Source: Deltaproteobacteria bacterium
GTDB lineage: Bacteria; Myxococcota; Myxococcia; SLRQ01
Direction of reading: 5' to 3'
Assembly (NCBI GenBank): GCA_007130885.1
Contig: SLRQ01000065.1
Location: 82,286-146,285 of the forward strand
DNA: 64,000 bases
In this document: positions 26,350-34,849 of the stretch, one piece after another
How the letters are laid out: each line of letters starts with the position of its first letter
Position numbering within the stretch: position 1 is the first letter of the stretch
Translations under genes and position numbers: made by a program
The notes under the pieces: generated by a model
The model's input: only the letters and a program-made list of their open reading frames with translations
Told to the model about the DNA's origin: nothing
Database searches by the model: none

Positions 26350-27791
26350 TGCGCCTGCTGGCCGTTGTTTTGCTGCTCCTCATCGCCGGCTGCTCCGAAA
26401 ATGGAGAGGGCGACGAAGAAGAGTTTTACGGGCAGGAGTGTGTCGAGCGCGCGGATTGCGATGAAGGATTCGTTTGCAAGGACGGCAGATGTACCTACTG
26501 CTCGAGAGACAGGGACTGCCACCCCGAGGAACATTGCGACCCTCTGACTCTTCTTTGCGAGATCATGGAAGGATGGGGTAGGGACTGCTTGAGGCACGAT
26601 GACTGCGATATGGGCGAGTTCTGCGTTCAGGGACTTTGCCGGTCAGGCGAAGAAACGGTGTCATGTCTCAGGGATGCCGACTGTCCCGAGGATCACTACT
26701 GCCATCACGAACGGCTGGTATGCGAGGAGGATCTCGGCTGCTTCGACGACTCTCGCTGTCCGGACGGCTACTTCTGCAACCTTGCAACAAACCAGTGCGA
26801 GCAGGTCTGTACCGAGGAAACCGCCTCCGATGTGTGCCCGAAAGGTTTCATTTGCCACAACGGGCGTTGTGTGGAGTGTGTGACGGACGAGGACTGTGGA
26901 GCCGGACTGACTTGTGACACGGAGGCTGGACGTTGCACCGGTGAGGCACATTGCTTCTCCGATAGGGATTGCCTTGGAGACCTGGTTTGCAACCGAAAGA
27001 CCGGCCAGTGCACCGAAGAGCCGCCTCCTTGCGTTTCCAATCAGGACTGCGTCGACGACGAGGTTTGCGATGTTCGGTCGGGCAGGTGCGTGCCGGCTAA
27101 CTGTGTTCCCGACTCCTTCCATCCGAATCAGCATCCCGATGATGCCGCCGAGATTACTCCCGGCAGCTACTCGAATCTCAAGCTTTGCGACGGCGAGGAC
27201 GACTGGTTCTCCATAGCTCTGGATACCGGTGACAGGATCAGCGTGACGGTGTCTCCCCCTACCATGGGGGGTTCGAACTTCAGGGTGGAGCTCTTCCGTC
27301 CGGATGGGGAGCGCGTTCTCGCCGCCGGCCAGCTCCAGCTCGATCACACGGTCAGCTCTCCCGATGACTACCTGATTCGCGTCAGCACTCTCGACGATCG
27401 GTCGGGGTATGGGATGGCCATACTAGTCTCCACTGGAACGCCGTGCCACGACGACGAGTTCGAGCCCAATGACGACGTCACCGAGGCGGCGGAGCTGGAA
27501 CCTGGATCCTGGTACAATCTGAAAAAATGTCCCGGAAACCCGGACTGGTTCGTGGTGTCTCACAAGAGAGGCACCACAGTGGAGGTCAGCTTGGTGCACG
27601 AGCCGTTGAACGGCGCGTTGGACCTTTGGGTCTACGACTCCGATGGGAGCACGCTGCTTGGCAAGAGTGCCACGGCCGAACCTGTTGAGGTCGTCGTCGT
27701 GGACAGCACGAGCGCCGGTCGGTTCTACATCGAGGTAGTCGCGGAGCCGCGGGTGCAAAACAGCTATGACCTCATCATCGAGGTTCGATGA
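26349..27791 (+). CDS. Lipoprotein with Cys-rich repeats and two PPC-type domains
   Basis: A 480-residue predicted lipoprotein, signal MRLLAVVLLLLIAGC. The first half (to about residue 255) is made of some nine Cys-rich units of the pattern C..D.DC......C....C, each ending GRC or QC; the second half holds two pre-peptidase C-terminal-like (PPC) beta domains, marked by DDAAEITPGSYSNLKLCDGEDDWFSI and DDVTEAAELEPGSWYNLKKC. PPC domains are usually secretion or substrate-binding modules. No enzyme core is present. It overlaps the previous stop by one base and the next gene by four bases (ATGA). An upstream open frame to 26031 is antisense-neutral read-through and not a start. Confidence 0.76.
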   Translation: MRLLAVVLLLLIAGCSENGEGDEEEFYGQECVERADCDEGFVCKDGRCTYCSRDRDCHPEEHCDPLTLLCEIMEGWGRDCLRHDDCDMGEFCVQGLCRSGEETVSCLRDADCPEDHYCHHERLVCEEDLGCFDDSRCPDGYFCNLATNQCEQVCTEETASDVCPKGFICHNGRCVECVTDEDCGAGLTCDTEAGRCTGEAHCFSDRDCLGDLVCNRKTGQCTEEPPPCVSNQDCVDDEVCDVRSGRCVPANCVPDSFHPNQHPDDAAEITPGSYSNLKLCDGEDDWFSIALDTGDRISVTVSPPTMGGSNFRVELFRPDGERVLAAGQLQLDHTVSSPDDYLIRVSTLDDRSGYGMAILVSTGTPCHDDEFEPNDDVTEAAELEPGSWYNLKKCPGNPDWFVVSHKRGTTVEVSLVHEPLNGALDLWVYDSDGSTLLGKSATAEPVEVVVVDSTSAGRFYIEVVAEPRVQNSYDLIIEVR

Positions 27792-30700
27792 ACATGTTAC
27801 GTTTGAAGCTCTTACTCTTTTTCGTGCTCGGCGCAACGATGCTGGGTGTCGGTTGCGGTCCGGAAGAGGCCGAGAACGACAACGATGAGACCCAAGACCC
27901 GCCCTTGGAGGTGGATCTAGACATCACGGCCGTAGTGCCGAATAGTGGCTCGGAGGGTGGAGGGCTCGAGGTCCGCGTCGAAGGTGCTGGATTTCTGGAG
28001 GGGGTGGCCGATACGCCGGGCAGCGCTTCTTTCCAGACGGTCCTGCGCTTCGGCGGCTCGAATGCGAGTGGAGTCGAGGTCATTAGTGATTCGGTCATCC
28101 GCGTAGTTACTCCGCCTCATGAGCCCGGCCTGGTGGATGTGACGATCGATAACCCTCACGGACAGGCGGTTTGCGTCGAGTGCTTCGAGTACGAAGAGGA
28201 TGACGAAAAAGAACCGGATGAACCGGGGGTAGAGGTGAAAATAACCCGGCTAAGCCCAATAAGGGGTCCGGTGGAAGGCGGGACCAGGGTTCGAATCGAA
28301 GGCAACGGCTTCGTACTGGGTTTTGGAGCAATAGGAGGGAACGTCGAGGACGATACGACGGTCTCTTTTGGCGAAAACACCGCTATCGACGTCAACGTAG
28401 TCGATGACGAGCTCATGGAGGTGGTGGCACCGCCGAATCCATCTGGAGATGCGACGGTTCGGATCGAGAACCCAAATGGCGATGCGGAGTGTGAGGACTG
28501 CTTTCACTACTATATTCCCGTGAGAGCAAAGAGCGTCGATCCTTCATTCTCTCCCATGCAGGGCGGCGTAGAGGTCACGGTCACCGGCACGGGCCTTTCG
28601 AGCGAGACGTTGGTGCGGGTTGGCGGCAGGCCCGGCGTGCAGCCTTTGCTTCTGGATGAGGAAACCATCTCTTTCTTTACCCCACCAGCTGATGTGCCCG
28701 GCGCGGCCGACATAGAGATTCTCAACGCGAACGGCACCGATACCTTGCGGCGAAGGCTCATCTACTACGAAGAGCCTCGGCTCCTAGCGGTGGAGCCTCC
28801 TGTTGGGGTATGTGGAGGCGGAACCGAGGTGCGACTCAGAGGCGAGGGCTTGGTCGGCGCCGATTCGGTCAGTTTCGGTGAAGTGCTCGTCAACGACGTT
28901 CGCGAGAGCGGGTCCGATCTCTTGGTCACGGCGCCTCCGGGCACGGCAGGCATTGCGGTGGATGTGGAGATTCTCCACGAGCATGGCGATACCATGCTGG
29001 CAGGGGCCTACTCCTATGTAGACGCGGATAGCCGTGATGTGTCTCTTGTCGCGGTTTCGCCGAGGCGAGGCACGACGGAAGGAGGGAAGGAGGTCTTGCT
29101 GGCAGGTACGGGTCTAGACCACCCCAGCCCCATTGTCCGTTTCGGCGGTTCCGCTGTGGAAGCGGTGTCCGTGATTGACGGCAACCGGATTGCAGCCTTG
29201 GTACCGGAAACCGAGAAGACGGGAACCGTGGACGTGCAGGTGAGAAACGACCGTGGCGGGGCTCTCCTGGCGGACGGTTTCGTTTACGACTCGCCTCTTC
29301 GCGTCGACGAACTGGAACCGGACTCCGGACCCGCCGAGGGAGGCACGGAGGTCACCATCACGGGCGAAGGCTTCGGCGAAGGACAGGTCACCGTAAGAGT
29401 AGGAGCGATGCCTGCCTCCGATGTCATCGTAAATGAAGAGGGCACGGTGATTTCCGCCGTGACCCCGCCGGGCGGCGGCGGCCCGGCGAACGTGATCGTG
29501 GAGCGAAGCGATACGGAGACTTGGCGGCGTTCCGTGCTGACGGGCGGTTTCACGTACATAGAGCCGTTGTTACTGGTTCGAGTGGACCCACACCGCGGTT
29601 CCCAAGCGGGAGGGACGCGTGTGTTGCTCTCCGGGGCGGGTCTCTACGATGTGTCGGAGGTTTATTTCGGTGATGAGCAGGCGGAGGTTCTGGATAAACG
29701 ACAAGGTATGATCACTGTCGCCGCGCCACCTGCAAAGGTCGGAGAGGTGGACGTATCCGTAAGTCGCGGTGCGGAGGAGAATCTGCTGCGCGACGCTTTC
29801 GAATACTACGATCCGACAAACAGTATCGGAGGGGCGTCCGGGGGAGCCATGGCGGGCACCCTGAATGTTACGGTGCTGGATAACAGAGCGGGCATGCCCC
29901 TTCCCGAGGCTCACGTAATGCTCGGATCCGAGTCGGATACGATCTTTCAGGGCCGGACCGATGCGCGGGGACAGATAACCTTCTCCGATCCCTCACTCGT
30001 AAAGCCGGTTCAAGTGACGGTTTGGCGTCCTGGATTCGAGGCTGTCAGCGTGGTTGGAATAGACACCAGAAACCTGACCATTCTGTTGACGCCTACCGGT
30101 ATGGACTACGATCCCGATCCGGTCGAGCCGTCACCTCCGCCAACACCCTCGCCGCCGTTGGCTTTCATAAACGCGAGACCGGATGTTGGAAGGGTCTGCG
30201 GCTTCAAGCTCCCGCCCGACCGCCAGTTGGGCCCGAACCAGCGCGAGGAAGCGCGCGTGTGGACAACGGCGAGTTCCATCAGCAGCCTTCCACCGTCGGG
30301 TTGGCGCGGGAGCTTTCGGGTAATCGACGAAGACTGCGGCACCTTCGGTATGGCTTCCCGAACCGGCAGCATAGCTCTTTATGCCAAGTACGGCATCGTC
30401 ACCGAGGAAACCGACCCGGTGTCGGGACAAAAGATCGAAAGCTTCGAACCGCTGTTGATGGGCATGACCAGGGGTATAGAGGTGCCACCCATCGATCCTC
30501 CGCGGTGTACGCCGAACCAAGCCTGCCCAACGGGTTTCAATTGTGACGGCGAGGAGGACATGGACCCAACGAGGCCCGGCGAGTTCCGCTGGTGTCTTTG
30601 TGAATCCGACGATGCGTGCGATGAAGGAGAAATATGCAATGTCCTAGGTGCATGTCAGCCTCCCATAGAGGCCAACATAGTCCTCAACATGCACATGGAC

Positions 30701-31333
30701 GTCGATGTCCCCATCAGCTTGCTCGAAGCTCCCACTCCTCCGGATGGTCGGGAACGGGTCGATGCAACATATGCTTATCTGGAGCTGGGAGGAGATGGCG
30801 TCGTGTTTCTGGCCGAGGTGATGCATGCGGATCAAGACGAGTTCGTGATCGAGGGTATGCCTCGACTGCCGGGCGATAACTTCGTGTTCATGAATATGTC
30901 CACCTCGGCGGGCGGCTATCCGCTCTCGATTTACTATCGAAGGCAGGTTGGAGACATTGGCTCCGATTTGACCATCGGTCCGATGCAACCGATGACGAGA
31001 CTCATAAGCCCGGCCAGCGGTGTTCTTAACGGCGGTCGTGTTCAGTGGTCTTATGAAGGGGGCATGGTTCCGGACATAGTAAACGTACGAATATCCGAGC
31101 GGGGCTTCATGCCGGCTCCGGTTTGGCGAATTATTTTGGCCGGCTCGGAGTCATCGGTGAAGGTGCCGCAGCCGGTTATGGAGTTGATGCAGCAGGCTTC
31201 CTCGCTCGAGATTTCACTGGTTACGGCGCTCGCGCCTCGCTTCGATTTCGACTACTTCTCGTACAGGAACCTGAATCTCCGATCATGGACATCTTACACA
31301 CAAGACATCCAGTCCTTCGCGGTTCCCCAGTGA
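27788..31333 (+). CDS. Large lipoprotein with seven IPT/TIG domains
   Basis: A 1181-residue predicted lipoprotein, signal ending MLGVGC. Seven IPT/TIG beta domains follow, at about residues 43-130, 150-240, 245-330, 330-415, 420-500, 505-595 and 600-680; each opens with a P.xG...GG..V...G.G pattern (for example VVPNSGSEGGG and LEPDSGPAEGG). A carboxypeptidase-regulatory-like domain (about 695-775), a Pro-rich linker (PVEPSPPPTPSPP) and a C-terminal part with a Cys-rich unit (CLCESDDACDEGEIC) complete it. Such proteins are surface adhesins or structural scaffolds. Starts at 27788 and 27794 are both possible; the first overlaps the previous stop by four bases. It is the largest of the cluster. 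Confidence 0.78.
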   Translation: MNMLRLKLLLFFVLGATMLGVGCGPEEAENDNDETQDPPLEVDLDITAVVPNSGSEGGGLEVRVEGAGFLEGVADTPGSASFQTVLRFGGSNASGVEVISDSVIRVVTPPHEPGLVDVTIDNPHGQAVCVECFEYEEDDEKEPDEPGVEVKITRLSPIRGPVEGGTRVRIEGNGFVLGFGAIGGNVEDDTTVSFGENTAIDVNVVDDELMEVVAPPNPSGDATVRIENPNGDAECEDCFHYYIPVRAKSVDPSFSPMQGGVEVTVTGTGLSSETLVRVGGRPGVQPLLLDEETISFFTPPADVPGAADIEILNANGTDTLRRRLIYYEEPRLLAVEPPVGVCGGGTEVRLRGEGLVGADSVSFGEVLVNDVRESGSDLLVTAPPGTAGIAVDVEILHEHGDTMLAGAYSYVDADSRDVSLVAVSPRRGTTEGGKEVLLAGTGLDHPSPIVRFGGSAVEAVSVIDGNRIAALVPETEKTGTVDVQVRNDRGGALLADGFVYDSPLRVDELEPDSGPAEGGTEVTITGEGFGEGQVTVRVGAMPASDVIVNEEGTVISAVTPPGGGGPANVIVERSDTETWRRSVLTGGFTYIEPLLLVRVDPHRGSQAGGTRVLLSGAGLYDVSEVYFGDEQAEVLDKRQGMITVAAPPAKVGEVDVSVSRGAEENLLRDAFEYYDPTNSIGGASGGAMAGTLNVTVLDNRAGMPLPEAHVMLGSESDTIFQGRTDARGQITFSDPSLVKPVQVTVWRPGFEAVSVVGIDTRNLTILLTPTGMDYDPDPVEPSPPPTPSPPLAFINARPDVGRVCGFKLPPDRQLGPNQREEARVWTTASSISSLPPSGWRGSFRVIDEDCGTFGMASRTGSIALYAKYGIVTEETDPVSGQKIESFEPLLMGMTRGIEVPPIDPPRCTPNQACPTGFNCDGEEDMDPTRPGEFRWCLCESDDACDEGEICNVLGACQPPIEANIVLNMHMDVDVPISLLEAPTPPDGRERVDATYAYLELGGDGVVFLAEVMHADQDEFVIEGMPRLPGDNFVFMNMSTSAGGYPLSIYYRRQVGDIGSDLTIGPMQPMTRLISPASGVLNGGRVQWSYEGGMVPDIVNVRISERGFMPAPVWRIILAGSESSVKVPQPVMELMQQASSLEISLVTALAPRFDFDYFSYRNLNLRSWTSYTQDIQSFAVPQ

Positions 31334-32499
31334 AAGTTCCGGGTTCATTGAGTCGTAACCGGAGCGCCCACGGTGGCTCGTCGCCGCGTTGGCCTGTTCT
31401 TTGTACGCTCTTCATGGTGTGGAGCCTGCTGCTTCTTACGTCGTGTCCGGCGGAAGAGCATCTGGTGGGGGAGTGCGTGGAGGATGCGGAGTGCGTGAAG
31501 GAGCACGGCCCGGGGTTTTACTGTTCGGACAGGTACTATCCGAAGGTTTGCGTTTGCGCCAACGACGCCGCATGCGGCCCCGACATGTTTTGCAATTCCG
31601 CCGGGTTCTGCCAGGCCTCGGTTGGCTGTTACACCAACGCCGACTGTCCTGAAGAGTCGATCTGTGATGTCCATCGGAACAGATGTATTCAGGAGGGGCG
31701 TTGCACTTACGATTTGCATTGTCCAATAGGAGAAGTTTGCGACGAGCTCAACAACCGCTGCGTTTCGGGTTGTAGGGGAAGTGGAGACTGTCCATTGGGG
31801 CAGGCGTGCCGCTGTCCCGACGGCGAGGAAGAGTGTCGGATTGGAGTTTGCGAGTACGGAGTGTGCGATGACAGCACCTTTTGCCCTTACGGATGGATCT
31901 GCGAGGAGGATGAGGATCTCGGTGACCTTGTCTGCAAGCTCGATGAGCGCGGCCCTTACTGCGATCACTGCGAGTATGGACCCGGTGACATGCCCGAGTG
32001 CGGTGATGACTATATGAACCGCTGTCTAGTCGATACTTGGGCCGGCGGTCATGCAAACTACTGCGGTGTGGATTGCTCTCGAGGGCAACCCTGTCCCAGC
32101 GGCTTTCGTTGTGCTCACATAGTTCGCTTGACTCAGCGGCTGTGCGAGGAGGACGAGATGTGTGAGCCGTCCGATATCCCATGTGATACCGATGAGGACT
32201 GCCCCGGCGGTCGTTGCGACTCCTCCGGCTACTGCGCCGGAAAGTGTATAATTCACGAGGGGCATTCCGTGGGTTGGTGCACTTGCGTTCAGGATTCCGA
32301 TTGTCCGGTGGAGTACTGCGATCCTGTAACCCGGCGGTGCAGCCAAACCCGTCAGCCGTGTCAGCTAGAGGGAGATGAGCATGGCTGTCAGGGGCAGCTC
32401 AGATGCGTGAATCTGTACGGTCGAGGCGGCTGTGTGGTCGGTCGCAACTGTGCGCCTCAAGAGGGCATCACTTGCTCCGAGGTTCGTAGCACCCGTTAG
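31330..32499 (+). CDS. Cys-rich repeat lipoprotein (last of cluster)
   Basis: A 389-residue predicted lipoprotein. From the GTG at 31330, which overlaps the previous stop as GTGA, an N-terminal positively charged stretch and the hydrophobic LFMVWSLLLLTSC give a signal with lipobox LLTSC. The remainder is almost entirely Cys-rich units such as CTYDLHCPIGEVCDELNNRC and CVQDSDCPVEYCDPVTRRC, about forty Cys in total, the same type as in the third lipoprotein of the cluster. No catalytic motif. The start choice rests on the overlap and the signal; a ribosome site is not obvious, as expected for a coupled gene. Function unknown. Confidence 0.74.
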   Translation: MKVPGSLSRNRSAHGGSSPRWPVLCTLFMVWSLLLLTSCPAEEHLVGECVEDAECVKEHGPGFYCSDRYYPKVCVCANDAACGPDMFCNSAGFCQASVGCYTNADCPEESICDVHRNRCIQEGRCTYDLHCPIGEVCDELNNRCVSGCRGSGDCPLGQACRCPDGEEECRIGVCEYGVCDDSTFCPYGWICEEDEDLGDLVCKLDERGPYCDHCEYGPGDMPECGDDYMNRCLVDTWAGGHANYCGVDCSRGQPCPSGFRCAHIVRLTQRLCEEDEMCEPSDIPCDTDEDCPGGRCDSSGYCAGKCIIHEGHSVGWCTCVQDSDCPVEYCDPVTRRCSQTRQPCQLEGDEHGCQGQLRCVNLYGRGGCVVGRNCAPQEGITCSEVRSTR

Positions 32500-32562
32500 C
32501 GCAATGAAAGCACGGGTGGTACGCCTGCATGGACACGGACAGTCGAAGATGGCTTGGGCTTG

Positions 32563-32587
32563 AACCAGAATCACGATCTCCGGTTTA
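32563..32587 (-). repeat. 25-bp hairpin repeat at a stop codon, copy 2
   Basis: Starts with the TAA stop of the CpaF-like gene on the minus strand and continues AACCGGA, a 9-base loop, TCTGGTT. The stem is kept by a G:U pair where copy 1 (9083-9107) has A:U. The identity is 22/25, with the same register to the stop codon. Confidence 0.6.
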
Positions 32588-34603
32588 GCGCCGGCCGATA
32601 ATTCCCCCTTTGCGGCGGCGGCGGGCACCTTCCTTGGCCCCTGCGTCTTTACCGTCGCCTGGCTTCGGCTTTCCTTTTTCCGCTTTGTCTCCGCTGCCGT
32701 GCTCCGAGGCCTCGGCCGCGAAATCTTCATCGAGCTGGATGGAAGGCTGTGACCGTTCGGCCTTCGAGGAAGAGACAGGCTTACCTGATACTGTCTTGGA
32801 TGCCTTGCCGCCGGCTTGCTTCACCGTCGTATTCTTGGATGCGGGGGAGGGCTTCTCCGGGGTGCCTTCGCCGGGCCTTTTGCCATCGGTGCTCTTTGCG
32901 GACGATCTTTCCTTGGACAGGGCGGGAGGTTCGGGGAGGTTATGCTTGCCGGGATCGAAGCCTGGGGTCGTATCACCAGTCGGTCCGGGAGACATTGAAA
33001 TCAATGGATCGGTGTCCTCACGGAATCCTACGTCGTCGTCCGGGGTAGCGACTATGCGCGGGTCGGTATCTCCTCCTGGGCCGGATTGTGTCTTCTTGGA
33101 CGTTGCGGGTCGAGTCTTCTTCTCTTCGCTCTTGTGGTCTTCGGGGGGAACCTTTCCCGCGGGCTCCGTGGAAGGCGAGGCGGCTTTCTTGGTTTGCTTC
33201 GGTTCCTTCGTGGATTGGCCGGGAAGCGACGCCTCGGGGTCGGTACCTCCGTCGTCTTTGGAAACATCGACCCGCGGACTCTTCTTTTCGGTTTTCTTGG
33301 CTCCCGAAACCTTACTCACTGCCGAGGCGCCGCTATTTCTTGCGGCAACATCCTTGGGCTCTGCCGACTGGCTTTGTTTCTTCTTTTCCGAAAACGCTCT
33401 CTGAAGCTCGGGAGGATCCGGCTCGCCCCGCTCTCTGTGAGCGAGACTGGGAGCCCAGCGGGTCTTGAAACTGGTGCTGGCGGTGAAGATCGGCGGTGGG
33501 GGCTCTCCATAGGTCGATGGATCGAAGAAGCTCTCGTCTATGTCCTCGAAACCCGAGGGAGCAAGACGATTTATGAAGGTTGGAATCAGGCCGGTAGGGG
33601 CGAAGTAACCGTGCACCTCTCCTTCACTGTCCTTGTGGGTGGGAGTGAAAACGAAAAGGTCCTGGGTTCGGTAGTCTCCTCGCTCATCGAGGGGAAGCAC
33701 TTCGGAAATATGGGTTATCTTGCGGGTGCCGTCCTGAAGTCGTCCACACGAGACGACGATGTTGATGGCGGAAGCGACTTGGGCTCTGATTGCCACCATG
33801 GGAATGTCCACCCCGCCTTGAAGACAGAGCGTTTCGAGGCGCCTGAGCGTATCGGTCGGAGAGTTGGCGTGCACCGTGGCCAGTGAGCCGGCATGACCGG
33901 TGTTCATGGCCTGCATGAGGTGGAAGGCTTCGCCGCCGCGCACTTCGCCGACTACGATTCGATCCGGGCGAAGACGCAGAGCCGAATGCAGAAGGTCGCC
34001 CATGTCTACCTTGCCCTTACCGAACTTGTCCGGCGGACGGGCTTCGAAAGCCACCAGGTGCTCCTGGTTCAGCTGAAGCTCTGCTGACTCCTCGATGGTA
34101 AGGATGCGCTCCTCGTCGGGAATGTACTGGGCCACGCAGTTGAGTAGCGTGGTTTTTCCCGAGCCGGTTCCTCCGGACATCATCATGTTGACCTTGATGC
34201 ATACGAGGGCCTCGATTAGCCGTGCCATCGACGGGGTTAGAGAGCCGAAGCCGACGAGGTTGTCGACGGTCAGCTTTTCAGGGAAGAACTTTCGGATTGA
34301 AATAGTGCATCCCTGGCGGGCTATGGGAGGCATGACTACGTGGACACGGCTGCCATCCGGCATTCTGGCGTCAAGGCGGGGGCGCTCATCGTTCAGTAAG
34401 CGCCCGACGTACTGCGCCACGTTTCGAGCGGCCGCCTCGATCCCGTCTTCGGTGAACTGTGCATCGACTTTCCTCAGGCGACCTCTGCGCTCGATCCAGA
34501 TCTCCTCCGGACCGTTTATGAGTATCTCGGTGACGGTAGGGTCATCCAAGTACTCCACTACTGGCTTCATGTAATGGCGTAGGGACTCGGCATACATTGA
34601 CAT
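32585..34603 (-). CDS. CpaF/TadA-type secretion ATPase with a long disordered tail
   Basis: A 672-residue protein. Residues 1 to about 385 form a CpaF/TadA ATPase: LINGPEEIWIERRGRL, Walker A GGTGSGKTT (144-152), EESAELQL, RLRPDRIVVGEVRGGEA (Walker B region) and HAGSLATVHANSP. The last ~280 residues are Lys/Ser/Pro/Glu-rich low complexity ending in basic RRRRKGGIIGRR; they include repeated TDP motifs (GGTDPEASLP, GDTDPRIVATP, EDTDPLISMSP). CpaF drives Flp-pilus or type II/IV-related assembly, but no other tad genes are near. The gene diverges from gyrA. The ATPase identity is secure; its machine is unknown. Confidence 0.83.
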   Translation of the reverse strand: MSMYAESLRHYMKPVVEYLDDPTVTEILINGPEEIWIERRGRLRKVDAQFTEDGIEAAARNVAQYVGRLLNDERPRLDARMPDGSRVHVVMPPIARQGCTISIRKFFPEKLTVDNLVGFGSLTPSMARLIEALVCIKVNMMMSGGTGSGKTTLLNCVAQYIPDEERILTIEESAELQLNQEHLVAFEARPPDKFGKGKVDMGDLLHSALRLRPDRIVVGEVRGGEAFHLMQAMNTGHAGSLATVHANSPTDTLRRLETLCLQGGVDIPMVAIRAQVASAINIVVSCGRLQDGTRKITHISEVLPLDERGDYRTQDLFVFTPTHKDSEGEVHGYFAPTGLIPTFINRLAPSGFEDIDESFFDPSTYGEPPPPIFTASTSFKTRWAPSLAHRERGEPDPPELQRAFSEKKKQSQSAEPKDVAARNSGASAVSKVSGAKKTEKKSPRVDVSKDDGGTDPEASLPGQSTKEPKQTKKAASPSTEPAGKVPPEDHKSEEKKTRPATSKKTQSGPGGDTDPRIVATPDDDVGFREDTDPLISMSPGPTGDTTPGFDPGKHNLPEPPALSKERSSAKSTDGKRPGEGTPEKPSPASKNTTVKQAGGKASKTVSGKPVSSSKAERSQPSIQLDEDFAAEASEHGSGDKAEKGKPKPGDGKDAGAKEGARRRRKGGIIGRR

Positions 34604-34849
34604 GATTCTCTAAAGGTAAGGCGGGAGCCGCCGGCAAGTAAAGCGGTTGTGGATGCCGGTAGACAGCGTCGCCGGTTCCTGGGAGGTCTCGATCCCGCGG
34701 TGGGCATAGATCACCCCGCGTGATTGGTTTATAAAGAGCGTGCTCCTCGTGCATTACGCGCTTCGCCGAGGCAGAGGAGGATCCAACCAATCAGGCCCAA
34801 TCCAAGTGCCGGTGCACTTCATGGGCCTAGCACCGGAAGTGGCACATTC

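Noticed and set aside
31123..31329. Upstream extension of the last Cys-rich lipoprotein
   Set aside because: The region codes for the end of the TIG protein; the GTG at 31330 overlapping its stop is a better start.
32610..33886. Long plus-strand open frames opposite the CpaF tail
   Set aside because: They are antisense shadows of the low-complexity Lys/Ser/Pro tail; Ser/Leu/Gly-rich with no domain.
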